Shown here: piece after piece, positions 55,252 through 63,884 of the stretch
How positions within the stretch are numbered: the first letter of the stretch is position 1
Layout of the letters: every line of letters begins with the position of its first letter
Assembly (NCBI GenBank): GCA_019358975.1
Contig: JAHHIL010000020.1
Span: 19,832-83,831, forward strand
Origin: Trichocoleus desertorum ATA4-8-CV12
GTDB taxonomy: Bacteria > Cyanobacteriota > Cyanobacteriia > FACHB-46
Reading direction: 5' to 3'
Length of the DNA: 64,000 nucleotides
Notes under the pieces: generated by a model
What the model was told of the DNA's origin: nothing
Seen by the model: the letters and a program-made list of their open reading frames with translations, nothing else
Databases searched by the model: none
Program-made: the position numbers and the translations under genes

Positions 55252-55581
55252 TTAGGATACCGATGCTAAAGAAGCAAGCGGATCAGGAATAGAAGCACTG
55301 GGAGCCTGGAATTCCCCAGTCAAAACAAACTCTAAACGCAGTTTTAGCCAAGTGATAAATTGAGGGTTCGTAGAAATCACCGCAACCGAAGACTGGGGAC
55401 ACTTCGCCTTTGCTGCTGCCAGTTCTGGAGCTTCTAGAAAAGCAGGTTGCTTAACTAACCAAAAATCAATCTCCTTTTCTTGTTCTCGATAATAGCGATG
55501 CCGCTCTTCTAGAACTTCATGAAAAGGTTCTTCTTCCAACAAAAAACGCTGACTAGCGACGACGTAATAATATGTTTGCAT
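55252..55581 (-). CDS. ycf54: Ycf54, magnesium-protoporphyrin ester cyclase accessory protein
   Basis: 109 residues. Nearly the whole chain matches Ycf54: YYYVVASQRFLLEEEPFHEVLEERHRYYREQEKEIDFWLVKQPAFLEAPELA and VISTNPQFITWLKLRLEFVLTGEF. It stabilises and assists the AcsF/CycI cyclase that makes the fifth ring of chlorophyll. Its presence confirms a photosynthetic host. It follows pdxJ by 46 bp on the same strand, so the two may be co-transcribed. Confidence 0.94.
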   Translation of the reverse strand: MQTYYYVVASQRFLLEEEPFHEVLEERHRYYREQEKEIDFWLVKQPAFLEAPELAAAKAKCPQSSVAVISTNPQFITWLKLRLEFVLTGEFQAPSASIPDPLASLASVS

Positions 55582-55627
55582 CTCGAATAATTCCCGTTCT
55601 TAAATCACTTGGTTGAAAGTTGCTGGG

Positions 55628-56350
55628 TTATAGCTCTCCCCGCATGGCTTGCCTCATCTCTCGCACTGCCCGCTCTAACCCAACGAGTGCAGCTCGACTG
55701 ATGATGGTATGCCCAATGTTGAGTTCTTCCATGCCTTCTAAGCAAGCCACTGGGTAGACATTCCAGTAGGTGAGGCCATGTCCAGCATTGACTCGCAGCC
55801 CAGCCGCGATCGCCTGCCGACATCCCTCGGCTAAGATCTCTAGCTCCTTAGCTCGGCTCACTTCATCATGAGCCTCTGCATAACGCCCCGTATGCAACTC
55901 AATAAACTTGGCTCCCGTGGCCGCAGAAGCTTGAATTTGAGCGAGGTCAGCATCAATAAACAAACTGACTGGAATGCCAGCATTTTGTAGCTGGGCTACC
56001 ACTTGCTCCATTCGCTGCCTTTGGGCTGCAATCTCCAACCCACCCTCTGTGGTCACCTCCTCCCGCCGTTCCGGAACCAGAGTCACATAGTCAGGCTTGA
56101 TGTCGAGGGCGATCGCGACCATTTCATCAGTTGCTGCCATTTCCAAGTTCAAGTGAGTACGTACCGTCTGCCGCAACAGCCGCACGTCTCGATCTTGGAT
56201 ATGCCGTCGATCTTCGCGCAAGTGAACCGTAATGCCATCCGCCCCAGCCAACTCTGCTAAAACAGCCGCCGCTACCGGATCTGGCTCCACCGTTCGACGA
56301 GCTTGCCGAATCGTGGCAATGTGGTCAATGTTAACGCCAAGCGTAGGCAA
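55628..56350 (-). CDS. pdxJ: Pyridoxine 5'-phosphate synthase
   Basis: Condenses 1-deoxyxylulose 5-phosphate with aminoacetone phosphate to form vitamin B6 phosphate. 240 residues, family length. Features: [54 protein letters not shown] at the C-terminus. It begins at an uncommon TTG (56350), with GGAGAG about 8 nt upstream; the conserved residues begin immediately, so I accept that start. Confidence 0.95.
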   Translation of the reverse strand: MPTLGVNIDHIATIRQARRTVEPDPVAAAVLAELAGADGITVHLREDRRHIQDRDVRLLRQTVRTHLNLEMAATDEMVAIALDIKPDYVTLVPERREEVTTEGGLEIAAQRQRMEQVVAQLQNAGIPVSLFIDADLAQIQASAATGAKFIELHTGRYAEAHDEVSRAKELEILAEGCRQAIAAGLRVNAGHGLTYWNVYPVACLEGMEELNIGHTIISRAALVGLERAVREMRQAMRGEL

Positions 56351-56497
56351 ACTAACTCTCTCCCCTACCCAGAACTTCCGTTCTTTATCTTACCTGAAAG
56401 GCTAAAGGGCTTACGTTAGCAATCGAGTTTCACAAATTTAAGTTGACGATTTTGAAGGGTGGATATCCTCACACTCAAACTCATGACCCATGTAGGA

Positions 56498-56908
56498 TTA
56501 AGCAGAAATGTTTGTGTCTGAGCTTGGAGATACATGTAGCTGGTTAATATTCTCTTCCCACCTGCTGCCATTAAAGGGTGTAATTTGAAACCTTGTCAGC
56601 ACATCACCATCAAGACACCGGACATTCACGTCGAAATCGTTGGGGTGAGAACGAGGCCGATAAAAAGCATGAATACCACAGGTACGACAGAACAGATGCT
56701 TGGCTGTGCCCGTGTTAAAGGTATAAGTGGTGAGTGCCTCAGAACCCGCTAGCAGCGTAAAGTCTTCCGGAGGCACAATCAAATGGAGAAATCCTTTTTT
56801 GTGGCAAACTGAGCAGTTACAGTCCACAGCTTCATGACGAGCCACACGCACCTGGAAGCGGACGGCCCCACAGTGGCACCCCCCTCCGTAAGTACTAGCT
56901 TCCTGCAT
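56498..56908 (-). CDS. GFA / CENP-V family zinc protein
   Basis: 136 residues from ATG 56908. The zinc ligands are visible: GGCHCGAVRFQV, DCNCSVCHKKGFLHLIVPPEDF, and CRTCGIHAFYRPRSHP. This is the glutathione-dependent formaldehyde-activating enzyme family; the particular substrate is not shown and many members bind S-formylglutathione only weakly or not at all. Stands alone between pdxJ and the Hpt gene. Confidence 0.87.
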   Translation of the reverse strand: MQEASTYGGGCHCGAVRFQVRVARHEAVDCNCSVCHKKGFLHLIVPPEDFTLLAGSEALTTYTFNTGTAKHLFCRTCGIHAFYRPRSHPNDFDVNVRCLDGDVLTRFQITPFNGSRWEENINQLHVSPSSDTNISA

Positions 56909-57168
56909 GGTCAAATTTAACCTGTATAAAATACGGAGAGATAGAATCTCTTATCCTATTCTCCACATAAAGTTCGGTATTGGCACGAAGCCACTTAGTT
57001 AAGCTTCCTGGCTATTTTGATAACAGATGGAACGGCATATCGATCTGAGTTGCGGTTCGGCAAGAATCGGGGCTCTACTAGTTCAGCCTTTGAGCTGAGC
57101 TGATGATTGGTTTGCCGATTTTTCATTGAGATCTAGCAGGAATAAATCGTCACTAAGGGGCAACTGCC

Positions 57169-58146
57169 ATGCAGATGGAGAAGCAGAAGCAGCAGCAAAT
57201 TTTAGGTTATTTCATTGAAGAGGCGAAAGAACACCTCGAAACCCTGGAAAGCGGGCTGCTGGATTTGCGCTCTACAGTGGCAGATTCAGAACGAGTGAAT
57301 GAGCTATTTCGAGCCGCCCACTCCATCAAAGGGGGGGCAGCGATGCTAGGGTTCACCAGCATTCACAAAATAGGTCACCGCCTAGAGGACTCATTTAAGC
57401 TTTTACAAGAGCATCCGATCGCCGTTGATCAACAGCTAGAATCTTTTTTTCTTAAAGGCTTTGATGCTTTGAAGGAATTAGTAGATTATCTTCAAGGGCC
57501 GTTTGGTCTGAGAGATGAAGACGCCGACCAGGTTTTGCAGGAGTCAGAACCTGCCTTTATAGAACTGCAAGACTATCTAAATCGCCTCATTGGTGTAGGT
57601 GGCAAATCGGCTGTGGCAATGGTTCAACCTAGCAGCACTAAAGCGTCTGCTCAACCACAAGCTCGCTCTGCTAGTTCAGAGAGCAGTTTGACGGCACAAG
57701 TCACGGTGGGCTTGAAGCTAATGCTGCAATTGTTTAAGCAAAAAGACTCTGCTGCTAGCCGCCAGCAATTACACGTTTTGTGCGATCGCTTGTTGCAACT
57801 AGGCAAAGGAATCAATGCTTGGCAGAACTTAGTCCAAACGGCTCAAGCTGCGATCGCCAATTCCCAAAACTCCTATCAAGTCCTAGCCCCCCTGGTGATC
57901 AAGGAGTTAAAGGAAGCAAGTGCTTTAGTACAAACAGGCCGCGCTGATGAAGTGGCACCTAGTCAAAAACTACTACGTCTCACTAGCGCTCCAGAGCCAG
58001 TCCGGCGTGCACCTAAGCCTACCCCTGAGCCAACCTCTACAGCAATGTTCATGGAGCCAAGGCTTACTGCCAAAGCACTCATTCAAGCTTTTAACAAACA
58101 GCAACTGGTTGAAATCGCTGAGCTTTTGCTGAAAGCTGCTAAATAA
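57169..58146 (+). CDS. Hpt-domain phosphotransfer protein
   Basis: 325 residues. The N-terminal Hpt domain about 8-115 has the phospho-acceptor His51 in RAAHSIKGGAAMLGF. Unlike a full CheA there is no kinase core or receiver; instead come a linker about 150-175, a helical middle domain about 178-270 and a short C-terminal helical motif (LTAKALIQAFNKQQLVEIAELLLKAA). It probably accepts phosphate from a hybrid kinase encoded elsewhere. Starts at ATG 57169. Confidence 0.85.
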   Translation: MQMEKQKQQQILGYFIEEAKEHLETLESGLLDLRSTVADSERVNELFRAAHSIKGGAAMLGFTSIHKIGHRLEDSFKLLQEHPIAVDQQLESFFLKGFDALKELVDYLQGPFGLRDEDADQVLQESEPAFIELQDYLNRLIGVGGKSAVAMVQPSSTKASAQPQARSASSESSLTAQVTVGLKLMLQLFKQKDSAASRQQLHVLCDRLLQLGKGINAWQNLVQTAQAAIANSQNSYQVLAPLVIKELKEASALVQTGRADEVAPSQKLLRLTSAPEPVRRAPKPTPEPTSTAMFMEPRLTAKALIQAFNKQQLVEIAELLLKAAK

Positions 58147-58380
58147 CCTTCCTAATTTAATTTGACTTACAGTTGTAGGGTTTAATCTAGATTTAGGTTA
58201 AACCTTTTTTATTGATTTTCTGGTGGCTCAATTCGGCGATCAACATTGAGACTTTCATAGAAGAAAGGGGGGACGATCGCCATAGAGCAGTCACTCTAAA
58301 GACGAGCAATTAAGAACTCGATCGCCAATTACTATGAATGGGAAACAAAAAAGCGATCGCTGAGGGCGTGGAGGGATGCA

Positions 58381-59247
58381 GTGGTGACAGTGGGATTTAT
58401 TGGCACAGGATTAATGGGCTTGCCGATGGCGGAGCGGCTACTGGCGGTTAATCTATCGGTCATTGCTTACAACCGTACTTCAGCGAAACTGGAACCGTTA
58501 AAAAATGCTGGGGTGGCGATCGCTCAGTCTCCAGTCAAGGTCTTGCAGGAAGCAGAATGTGTGTTGCTGATGCTGGCAGACGCTACTGCTATTCGGGCTG
58601 TCCTGTTGTCACCAGAAGCTCGCTCAGCGCTGACAGGACGTACCATCATTCAAATGGGTACGATCGCACCTTCTGAGAGTTGCGCGATCGCCGCAGAAGT
58701 TGAGGCTGCGGGAGCAGATTACTTGGAAGCACCGGTGTTGGGCAGCATTCCAGAGGCGCAGGCAGGCAAACTGATTGTAATGGTAGGGAGTTCACCAGAG
58801 CAATTCCAACGCTGGCTGAGTCTTTTACAACAACTGGGGCCAGAGCCGCAACTAATCGGTGAGGTGGGAAGTGCAGCAGCCCTCAAGCTAGCGCTAAATC
58901 AATTAATTGGCTCTCTGACAACGGCTTTCGCCTTGAGTCTGGGTTTTGTCATACGCCAAGGTGTTGACGTAGAAACCTTCATGAATATTCTGCGAAATAG
59001 CGCTTTATATACTCCTACATTCGACAAAAAGTTGCAACGAATGGTGGAACGTAACTATGCTAATCCCAATTTCCCCACTAAACATTTGCTGAAAGATATG
59101 AACTTGTTTTTGGGAGAAGCTCAATCATTGGGGTTGAATGCCAATAGTTTAGAGGGAGTTCAAGCGATTTTGGAGATGGCTCAAAAGCTGAATTTGGCGG
59201 AAGCAGACTACTCAGCCCTCTTCTCTGCGGTGAGCCCAGAAGACTAA
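58381..59247 (+). CDS. NAD(P)-dependent beta-hydroxyacid dehydrogenase (HIBADH family)
   Basis: 288 residues. Rossmann start TVGFIGTGLMGLPMAERLL; the substrate loop D-YLEAPVLGSIPEAQAGKL; and the catalytic Lys in AALKLALNQLIGSLTTAFALSLGF. It belongs with 3-hydroxyisobutyrate, tartronate-semialdehyde and glyoxylate/succinic semialdehyde reductases. The exact substrate is not clear; a GLYR-like succinic semialdehyde or glyoxylate reductase is plausible in cyanobacteria. The start is GTG 58381 (followed by a second GTG). Confidence 0.87.
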   Translation: MVTVGFIGTGLMGLPMAERLLAVNLSVIAYNRTSAKLEPLKNAGVAIAQSPVKVLQEAECVLLMLADATAIRAVLLSPEARSALTGRTIIQMGTIAPSESCAIAAEVEAAGADYLEAPVLGSIPEAQAGKLIVMVGSSPEQFQRWLSLLQQLGPEPQLIGEVGSAAALKLALNQLIGSLTTAFALSLGFVIRQGVDVETFMNILRNSALYTPTFDKKLQRMVERNYANPNFPTKHLLKDMNLFLGEAQSLGLNANSLEGVQAILEMAQKLNLAEADYSALFSAVSPED

Positions 59248-59310
59248 CCCAGGAAACTACGGCGATCGCTCACTTTCATTTGGCTGATGTTTGACCCAAT
59301 AGACTGCCAG

Positions 59311-60021
59311 CTATCTACGCCATCGGTCAAACTGATCTTCGGAACAACCATTGATATAGGCATTGGAAACCCAGCCATTGAGGGCGCGTACACGCTCAGT
59401 GGTTGGGTCTTCAACTCCCACAATCTTGACCCAATTACCTTGCCGATTAAGCGCCCTTACTATACGAGCACGATTGAGCTGGGTCAATACAGGATAGTTG
59501 GTGCTAGGCCCACGCCGAATATTGACCTGGTTAGCCGTAATGAATGAGCAAACTGCTGGGTTAGAGTTGCCTACCTCAATCCGAGCCAAATACCTTAGAA
59601 CTCTTTCCTCAACCCGTTTTCCATTAGGAAATTCAACTGCTAGTACAGGATTAGGAATTTGAGACATAGGCATCTGCAAAACATAGGTATATCCGTTGTT
59701 TGTAAACTCGAAGTAGCGCATTTGCCGAGGATCATAATTGACTGCTTCTAGATTCAATCCTTGGCTACCATCTCTTGTGCGGCTCCGGTAGAAGCGTGGA
59801 GCAGTTGGGTCACCTTCAGTCCCACAAATGTAGACTAGATAGTTTTTAGTTTCCGCATAGGCTAGAGTACCTCCAGTCCCTCGACCGCAGGTAATATCCC
59901 CTTCAATTTCGCTTAAATTGCCAACTCTTAGCTGGGCGATCGCCGGCAAACTGGCAAATGCAACAGCAAGAACGGCAATGGGAACCGACCATAAAGCGAT
60001 AAATTTCTTAAGGTTCAGCAT
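59311..60021 (-). CDS. Secreted protein with bacterial SH3 domain
   Basis: 236 residues with a signal peptide about 1-30 (VPIAVLAVAFASLPAIAQ), then a domain about 32-150 rich in aromatic and Gly residues, and an SH3b domain about 160-225 (ANQVNIRRGPSTNYPVLTQLNRARIVRALNRQGNWVKI). Such domains bind cell-wall peptides or glycans. Probably periplasmic. The start is ATG 60021; downstream neighbours are in the opposite orientation. Confidence 0.82.
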   Translation of the reverse strand: MLNLKKFIALWSVPIAVLAVAFASLPAIAQLRVGNLSEIEGDITCGRGTGGTLAYAETKNYLVYICGTEGDPTAPRFYRSRTRDGSQGLNLEAVNYDPRQMRYFEFTNNGYTYVLQMPMSQIPNPVLAVEFPNGKRVEERVLRYLARIEVGNSNPAVCSFITANQVNIRRGPSTNYPVLTQLNRARIVRALNRQGNWVKIVGVEDPTTERVRALNGWVSNAYINGCSEDQFDRWRR

Positions 60022-60313
60022 ATGTCAAATACCATTTAAGTTGCTTTTTCAACTAATTCTATCAGGTCTAGCATTTAGCATCTTCTTAAGGAAATTTATC
60101 TTTAGTTTTTCTTCTTAGCTTTTCTCCATTCAAGCCAAGGATCTACTTAAAAAACGTGAAAAAACGTATTCAATTCAAAACCAAAACTAATAAATTCATT
60201 GACGTTTTGACCAAATAAATAAGTGTTCGAATCAATGATTTACCTTACTTTTTGCAACTCATTCATGACTTTAATTCAAGCTTCTTTAAAAACTTTTTAA
60301 GAAAAAATGAAAT

Positions 60314-61042
60314 ATGAGCCATAAGCCGTCGCGGAAGCAATGGAGTCTAGGATTCAAGCTAGCTATTCTGTTAGTTGTAATTGTGATCTCTGTTTTGGCA
60401 ATTCAGTCTTTGAATCTTCAAGTTTGGTTGCCTGTAGCCCTAGGGCGAGTTGAGAGTTTAGGAGTCTGGGCACCGATCGCCTTTATGGGCATTTATGTAG
60501 CAGCAACTCTATGCTTGATTCCAGGTTCACTCTTGACTATAGGAGCAGGAGTTTTATTTGGAGTTTTATTAGGCTCAATTTATACGTTTGTGGGAGCTAG
60601 TTTAGGGGCGATCGCCGCCTTCTGCGTGAGTAGATACATAGTACGAAAATGGGCACAAAAATGGATAACCAAGCAGATCGAAGGAAGTGAAAAGTTTCAA
60701 GCAGTGAATCAAGCCGTAGCGAGAGAGGGCTTCAGGATTGTACTGCTAACTCGGCTCTCCCCAGTCTTACCGTTTACCTGGTTGAATTATGCGTTTGGTC
60801 TCAGTCAGGTATCTTTGCGAGATTATGCCCTAGGCTGCTTAGGCATGATTCCTGCCACTGTTATGTATGTCTACATCGGTTCACTATTGGGTGACTTAGC
60901 TGCATTGGTGAGTGGTGTTACAGCGCGATCGCGGACTTTGGCTGAAGTGATACTCCTAAGTGTAGGCCTAGTTGCAACGGTGGTTGTCACTCTCTACATC
61001 ACTCAAATTGCCCGAAAAGCCTTAGAGGAAAAAGCCTTATGA
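60314..61042 (+). CDS. TVP38/TMEM64-family membrane protein
   Basis: 242 residues with six or so helices. The family core reads GLLIPGSLLTIGAGVLFG-like (here CLIPGSLLTIGAGVLFGVLLG), then FVGASLGAIAAFCVSRYI and RLSPVLPFTWLNYAFGL. DedA/TVP38 proteins flip or help transport lipids; the exact role is unsettled. The stop at 61042 lies 12 bp before the disulfide-reductase gene, a pairing seen in many cyanobacteria and proteobacteria. The start is ATG 60314. Confidence 0.88.
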   Translation: MSHKPSRKQWSLGFKLAILLVVIVISVLAIQSLNLQVWLPVALGRVESLGVWAPIAFMGIYVAATLCLIPGSLLTIGAGVLFGVLLGSIYTFVGASLGAIAAFCVSRYIVRKWAQKWITKQIEGSEKFQAVNQAVAREGFRIVLLTRLSPVLPFTWLNYAFGLSQVSLRDYALGCLGMIPATVMYVYIGSLLGDLAALVSGVTARSRTLAEVILLSVGLVATVVVTLYITQIARKALEEKAL

Positions 61043-61054
61043 AGGAGAACTCTC

Positions 61055-62587
61055 ATGTCCCATGCCAGCGTTGAACCCGTAACCGTGCTGCCTGAGGATG
61101 CATACAACCAAGCTTTAGTAGAGCAGGTACACCCTCCTAATTGGGAGAATCCACAACCCGCTGCTAGTTATAACTTGGTCGTCATTGGTGGTGGAACAGC
61201 AGGACTAGTAGCGGCGGCTGGGGCGGCTGGTTTAGGGGCCAAAGTAGCACTAGTCGAAAAGCACTTGATGGGGGGAGATTGCCTAAATGTAGGCTGTGTC
61301 CCTTCTAAATGCATGATTCGCTCTGCACGTGTGGTAGCAGATCTCAAAGCAGCAGAACAATATGGTATCCACGTACCAGAGGATGTAGAAGTTAATTTTT
61401 CTGGAGTGATGGAGCGGTTGAGACGGCTCCGGGCGGAAATTAGCCCTCACGATTCAGCTCAACGCTTTCAGGAACTGGGAGTAGATGTGTTTCTCGGAGC
61501 AGCTAAGTTTGCAGATGCTAATAGCATAGAAGTGGCAGGCCAAACTCTACGGTTTAAGCAGGCAGTGATTGCTACAGGCACTCGTCCCATCGAACCCGCA
61601 ATTCCGGGCTTAGCCGAAGCAGGTTATTTGACCAATGAAAATGTTTTCTCCTTGACTCAGCGCCCACAGCGTTTAGCAGTGGTAGGTGGTGGCCCTATTG
61701 GTTGTGAGCTAGCCCAAACCTTTCGACGCTTAGGTTCTGAGGTGGTGTTGTTCCACAAGCATTCTCACCTACTCGATCGCGAGGACGAGAGTGCATCTGA
61801 GATTATTCAACGCACCTTTATTGCTGAGGGCGTTCAGTTGGTCTTATCAGCTCAAGTTCAACGAGTTGAAGCAGCTGATGGAGGTAAGGTAATCCATTAC
61901 GAAAGTGAGGGCCAAGCGGGTTCGCTCATGGTAGATGAAATCTTAGTGGGGGCGGGGCGCGTTCCCAATGTGGAGGGCTTGGAGTTGGAGCGCGTGGGTG
62001 TGAAGTATGACCAGCATCAAGGCGTGTGGGTGAATGACCACCTCCAAACCACTAATTCTCGTATTTATGCCGCAGGCGATATTTGTATGGATTGGAAATT
62101 TACCCATGCGGCTGATGCAGCGGCCCGAATCGTGATTCAGAACGCTCTATTCTTGGGACGCAAAAAGCTGAGTTCGCTCACCATGCCCTGGGTAACTTAC
62201 ACTGACCCAGAAATCGCTCATGTGGGTTTGTACGAGCAGCAGGCCCAAGCTCAAGGTATTAAGCTCGATACGTACTTAGTGCCTTTAGAAGAAGTCGATC
62301 GCGCGATCGCAGATGGTGAAACCGCAGGATTTGCCAAAATCCACGTCAAGCACGGTAGTGACAAAATTGTGGGCGCAACCATCGTGGCTCGCCATGCGGG
62401 AGAGATGATTAGTGAGGTGACCTTGGCAATGGTGGGAAACTTGGGGCTAAAGGCGATCGCCACAACCATTCATCCCTATCCCACCCAAGCAGAGGTAATT
62501 CGCAAAGTTGCAGATGCTTATAACCGTACCCGCTTGACTCCGACGGTCAAAAAACTTTTTTCTACCTGGCTGGCTTGGCGACGCTAA
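61055..62587 (+). CDS. FAD-dependent pyridine nucleotide-disulfide oxidoreductase (MerA/Lpd-like)
   Basis: 510 residues. FAD-binding GGGTAGLVAAAGAAGLG, the redox-active disulfide CLNVGCVPSK with Cys76 and Cys81, NAD(P)-binding VVGGGPIGCELAQTFRRLG, the second FAD block YAAGDICMD, and a dimerisation domain with HPYPTQAEV. It resembles MerA and dihydrolipoamide dehydrogenase but has no N-terminal metal-binding domain and no C-terminal Cys pair, so mercury reduction is doubtful. It follows the TVP38-family gene by 12 bp, clearly one operon. Confidence 0.88.
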   Translation: MSHASVEPVTVLPEDAYNQALVEQVHPPNWENPQPAASYNLVVIGGGTAGLVAAAGAAGLGAKVALVEKHLMGGDCLNVGCVPSKCMIRSARVVADLKAAEQYGIHVPEDVEVNFSGVMERLRRLRAEISPHDSAQRFQELGVDVFLGAAKFADANSIEVAGQTLRFKQAVIATGTRPIEPAIPGLAEAGYLTNENVFSLTQRPQRLAVVGGGPIGCELAQTFRRLGSEVVLFHKHSHLLDREDESASEIIQRTFIAEGVQLVLSAQVQRVEAADGGKVIHYESEGQAGSLMVDEILVGAGRVPNVEGLELERVGVKYDQHQGVWVNDHLQTTNSRIYAAGDICMDWKFTHAADAAARIVIQNALFLGRKKLSSLTMPWVTYTDPEIAHVGLYEQQAQAQGIKLDTYLVPLEEVDRAIADGETAGFAKIHVKHGSDKIVGATIVARHAGEMISEVTLAMVGNLGLKAIATTIHPYPTQAEVIRKVADAYNRTRLTPTVKKLFSTWLAWRR

Positions 62588-62610
62588 TAAATTAGAGCAC
62601 AAAAAATTTA

Positions 62611-62630
62611 GGGCGCAAATGTCTGCGCCC
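62611..62630 (-). terminator. Rho-independent terminator of the repeat lipoprotein gene
   Basis: On the minus strand GGGCGCA and TGCGCCC form a 7-bp stem with the loop GACATT, followed by TAAATTTTTTG. It lies 56 bp after that gene's stop and 24 bp after the oxidoreductase stop on the other strand. Confidence 0.8.
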
Positions 62631-62686
62631 CGAAGGTATGTAGCTATCCCTGAAATTCTAAATCAGCAGCTTTCAACTCACTTGAA

Positions 62687-63013
62687 TTACTGCTTAGAAG
62701 CATCTGGCTTAGTAGTTGCATCGGTGCTAGCAGCAGAAGCGTCTTGAGCCGCATCCTTAGCAGTATCAGCAGCCTTGTCAGCATCTTGAGCCGCATCCTT
62801 AGCAGTATCAGCCGCCTTGTCAGCATCTTGAGCTGCTTTGTCAGCTTCAGCAGGATTCGCAGTAGTATCAGCCGTACCAGCAGCAGGGCTAGCTTCAGTT
62901 GCAGCGCCATCCGTGCTAGGAGTGGTGGTGTTAGTTTCTGAGGAGCAGCCGATCAGAGCGCCAAAACTGAGGGTAGCAACAGCGGCTAAAGTGGCTAGGT
63001 ACTTAGCTTTCAT
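62687..63013 (-). CDS. Lipoprotein with Ala/Asp/Lys tandem repeats
   Basis: 108 residues from ATG 63013. Signal peptide MKAKYLATLAAVATLSF with a lipobox ALIGC. The mature region is low-complexity: about 35 residues rich in Thr, Ala and Asp, then repeated AAQDADKAADTAKD units (two full 14-residue copies plus partial ones), with a Ser/Thr tail. The repeats are amphipathic and resemble LEA-type stress proteins. The membrane anchor is inferred from the lipobox. Function unknown. Confidence 0.75.
   Translation of the reverse strand: MKAKYLATLAAVATLSFGALIGCSSETNTTTPSTDGAATEASPAAGTADTTANPAEADKAAQDADKAADTAKDAAQDADKAADTAKDAAQDASAASTDATTKPDASKQ
62745..62828 (-). repeat. 42-bp tandem repeat inside the lipoprotein gene
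   Basis: Two 42-bp units (62745-62786 and 62787-62828) differ at about two bases and a shortened third begins at 62829. They encode the 14-residue AAQDADKAADTAKD-type units. High nucleotide similarity indicates recent slippage or selection for repeat number. Confidence 0.85.
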
Positions 63014-63151
63014 AAAACTTTCCAACGAGTTAGGACAGAAGTGCGATCGCCCTAGGCAGGACCGGGCTTAGCTATTATTAAGGCCTACAAGAATGAGTTT
63101 TCGCTGAGAAGCAGGTGGGTATCTGCTAAGAAAAAAGCGTAGGAGAGCAAT

Positions 63152-63769
63152 ATGGGGTTTTACTCGGCAGTGATTTTTCCTCAACTACTAGATTGGGGCA
63201 TGTCTCACCCAGCTTTGGCGCAGTATCGCCAAGAACTACTCGCTGAGGTGCAAGGAGACATCTTAGAAATTGGTTTTGGCACAGGATTAAATCTGCAATA
63301 CTACCCCAGCCATGTCCACAAAATTACAACCGTGGATGTGAATCCAGGTGTCAGTGCTTTAGCCCAGAAACGCATTCAAGATGCCGCGATCGCCGTCGAT
63401 CATCACCTATTAAATGGTGAAAATCTGCCAATGGCCGACAACACATTTGATAGTGTAGTCAGCACTTGGACCTTGTGTAGTATTGCCAAAGTCAATCAAG
63501 CCTTGCAGGAAATTCACCGTGTACTCAAGCCCGAAGGCAAATTTTTCTTTGTTGAGCATGGGTTAAGTGAAGACCCTCAAGTCCAAGTTTGGCAAAATCG
63601 CCTGACTCCTCTACAAAAGGTGATTGGAGATGGTTGTCACCTCAACCGTCAGATGCAGCAGTTAATAGAAGTCAGCAACTTTAAAGTTTTGAAATTAGAA
63701 AAGTTTTATAGCAACGGCCTACCTAAAATAGGCGGCTACATGTACAAAGGGATAGCCGTCAAAGCTTGA
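63152..63769 (+). CDS. SAM-dependent methyltransferase
   Basis: 205 residues. Motif I is ILEIGFGTGLNLQYYP, motif II VDVNPGVSALAQKR, and the later ADNTFDSVVSTWTLCSI and LKPEGKFFFVEHG blocks are typical of class I (UbiE-like) enzymes. Most similar in layout to small-molecule or lipid methyltransferases; the substrate is not identifiable. The N-terminal SAVIFPQLLDWGMS resembles methyltransferase-like 7 proteins. ATG 63152 with GGAG upstream. Confidence 0.87.
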   Translation: MGFYSAVIFPQLLDWGMSHPALAQYRQELLAEVQGDILEIGFGTGLNLQYYPSHVHKITTVDVNPGVSALAQKRIQDAAIAVDHHLLNGENLPMADNTFDSVVSTWTLCSIAKVNQALQEIHRVLKPEGKFFFVEHGLSEDPQVQVWQNRLTPLQKVIGDGCHLNRQMQQLIEVSNFKVLKLEKFYSNGLPKIGGYMYKGIAVKA

Positions 63770-63884
63770 GGAAAGATGGGAATAGCTGAATAGCTCAACA
63801 TCTTTGCGATCGCCAGCGTGAGCAAAATCAACTAGCTTCCCTGAACCTAGCAGCGATCGCCCTAAGAGCACTACTACTAGTCAG

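Noticed and set aside
61055..62587. A true mercuric reductase (MerA).
   Set aside because: The redox disulfide is present but the N-terminal metal-binding domain and C-terminal Cys pair are absent, and there are no mer genes nearby.
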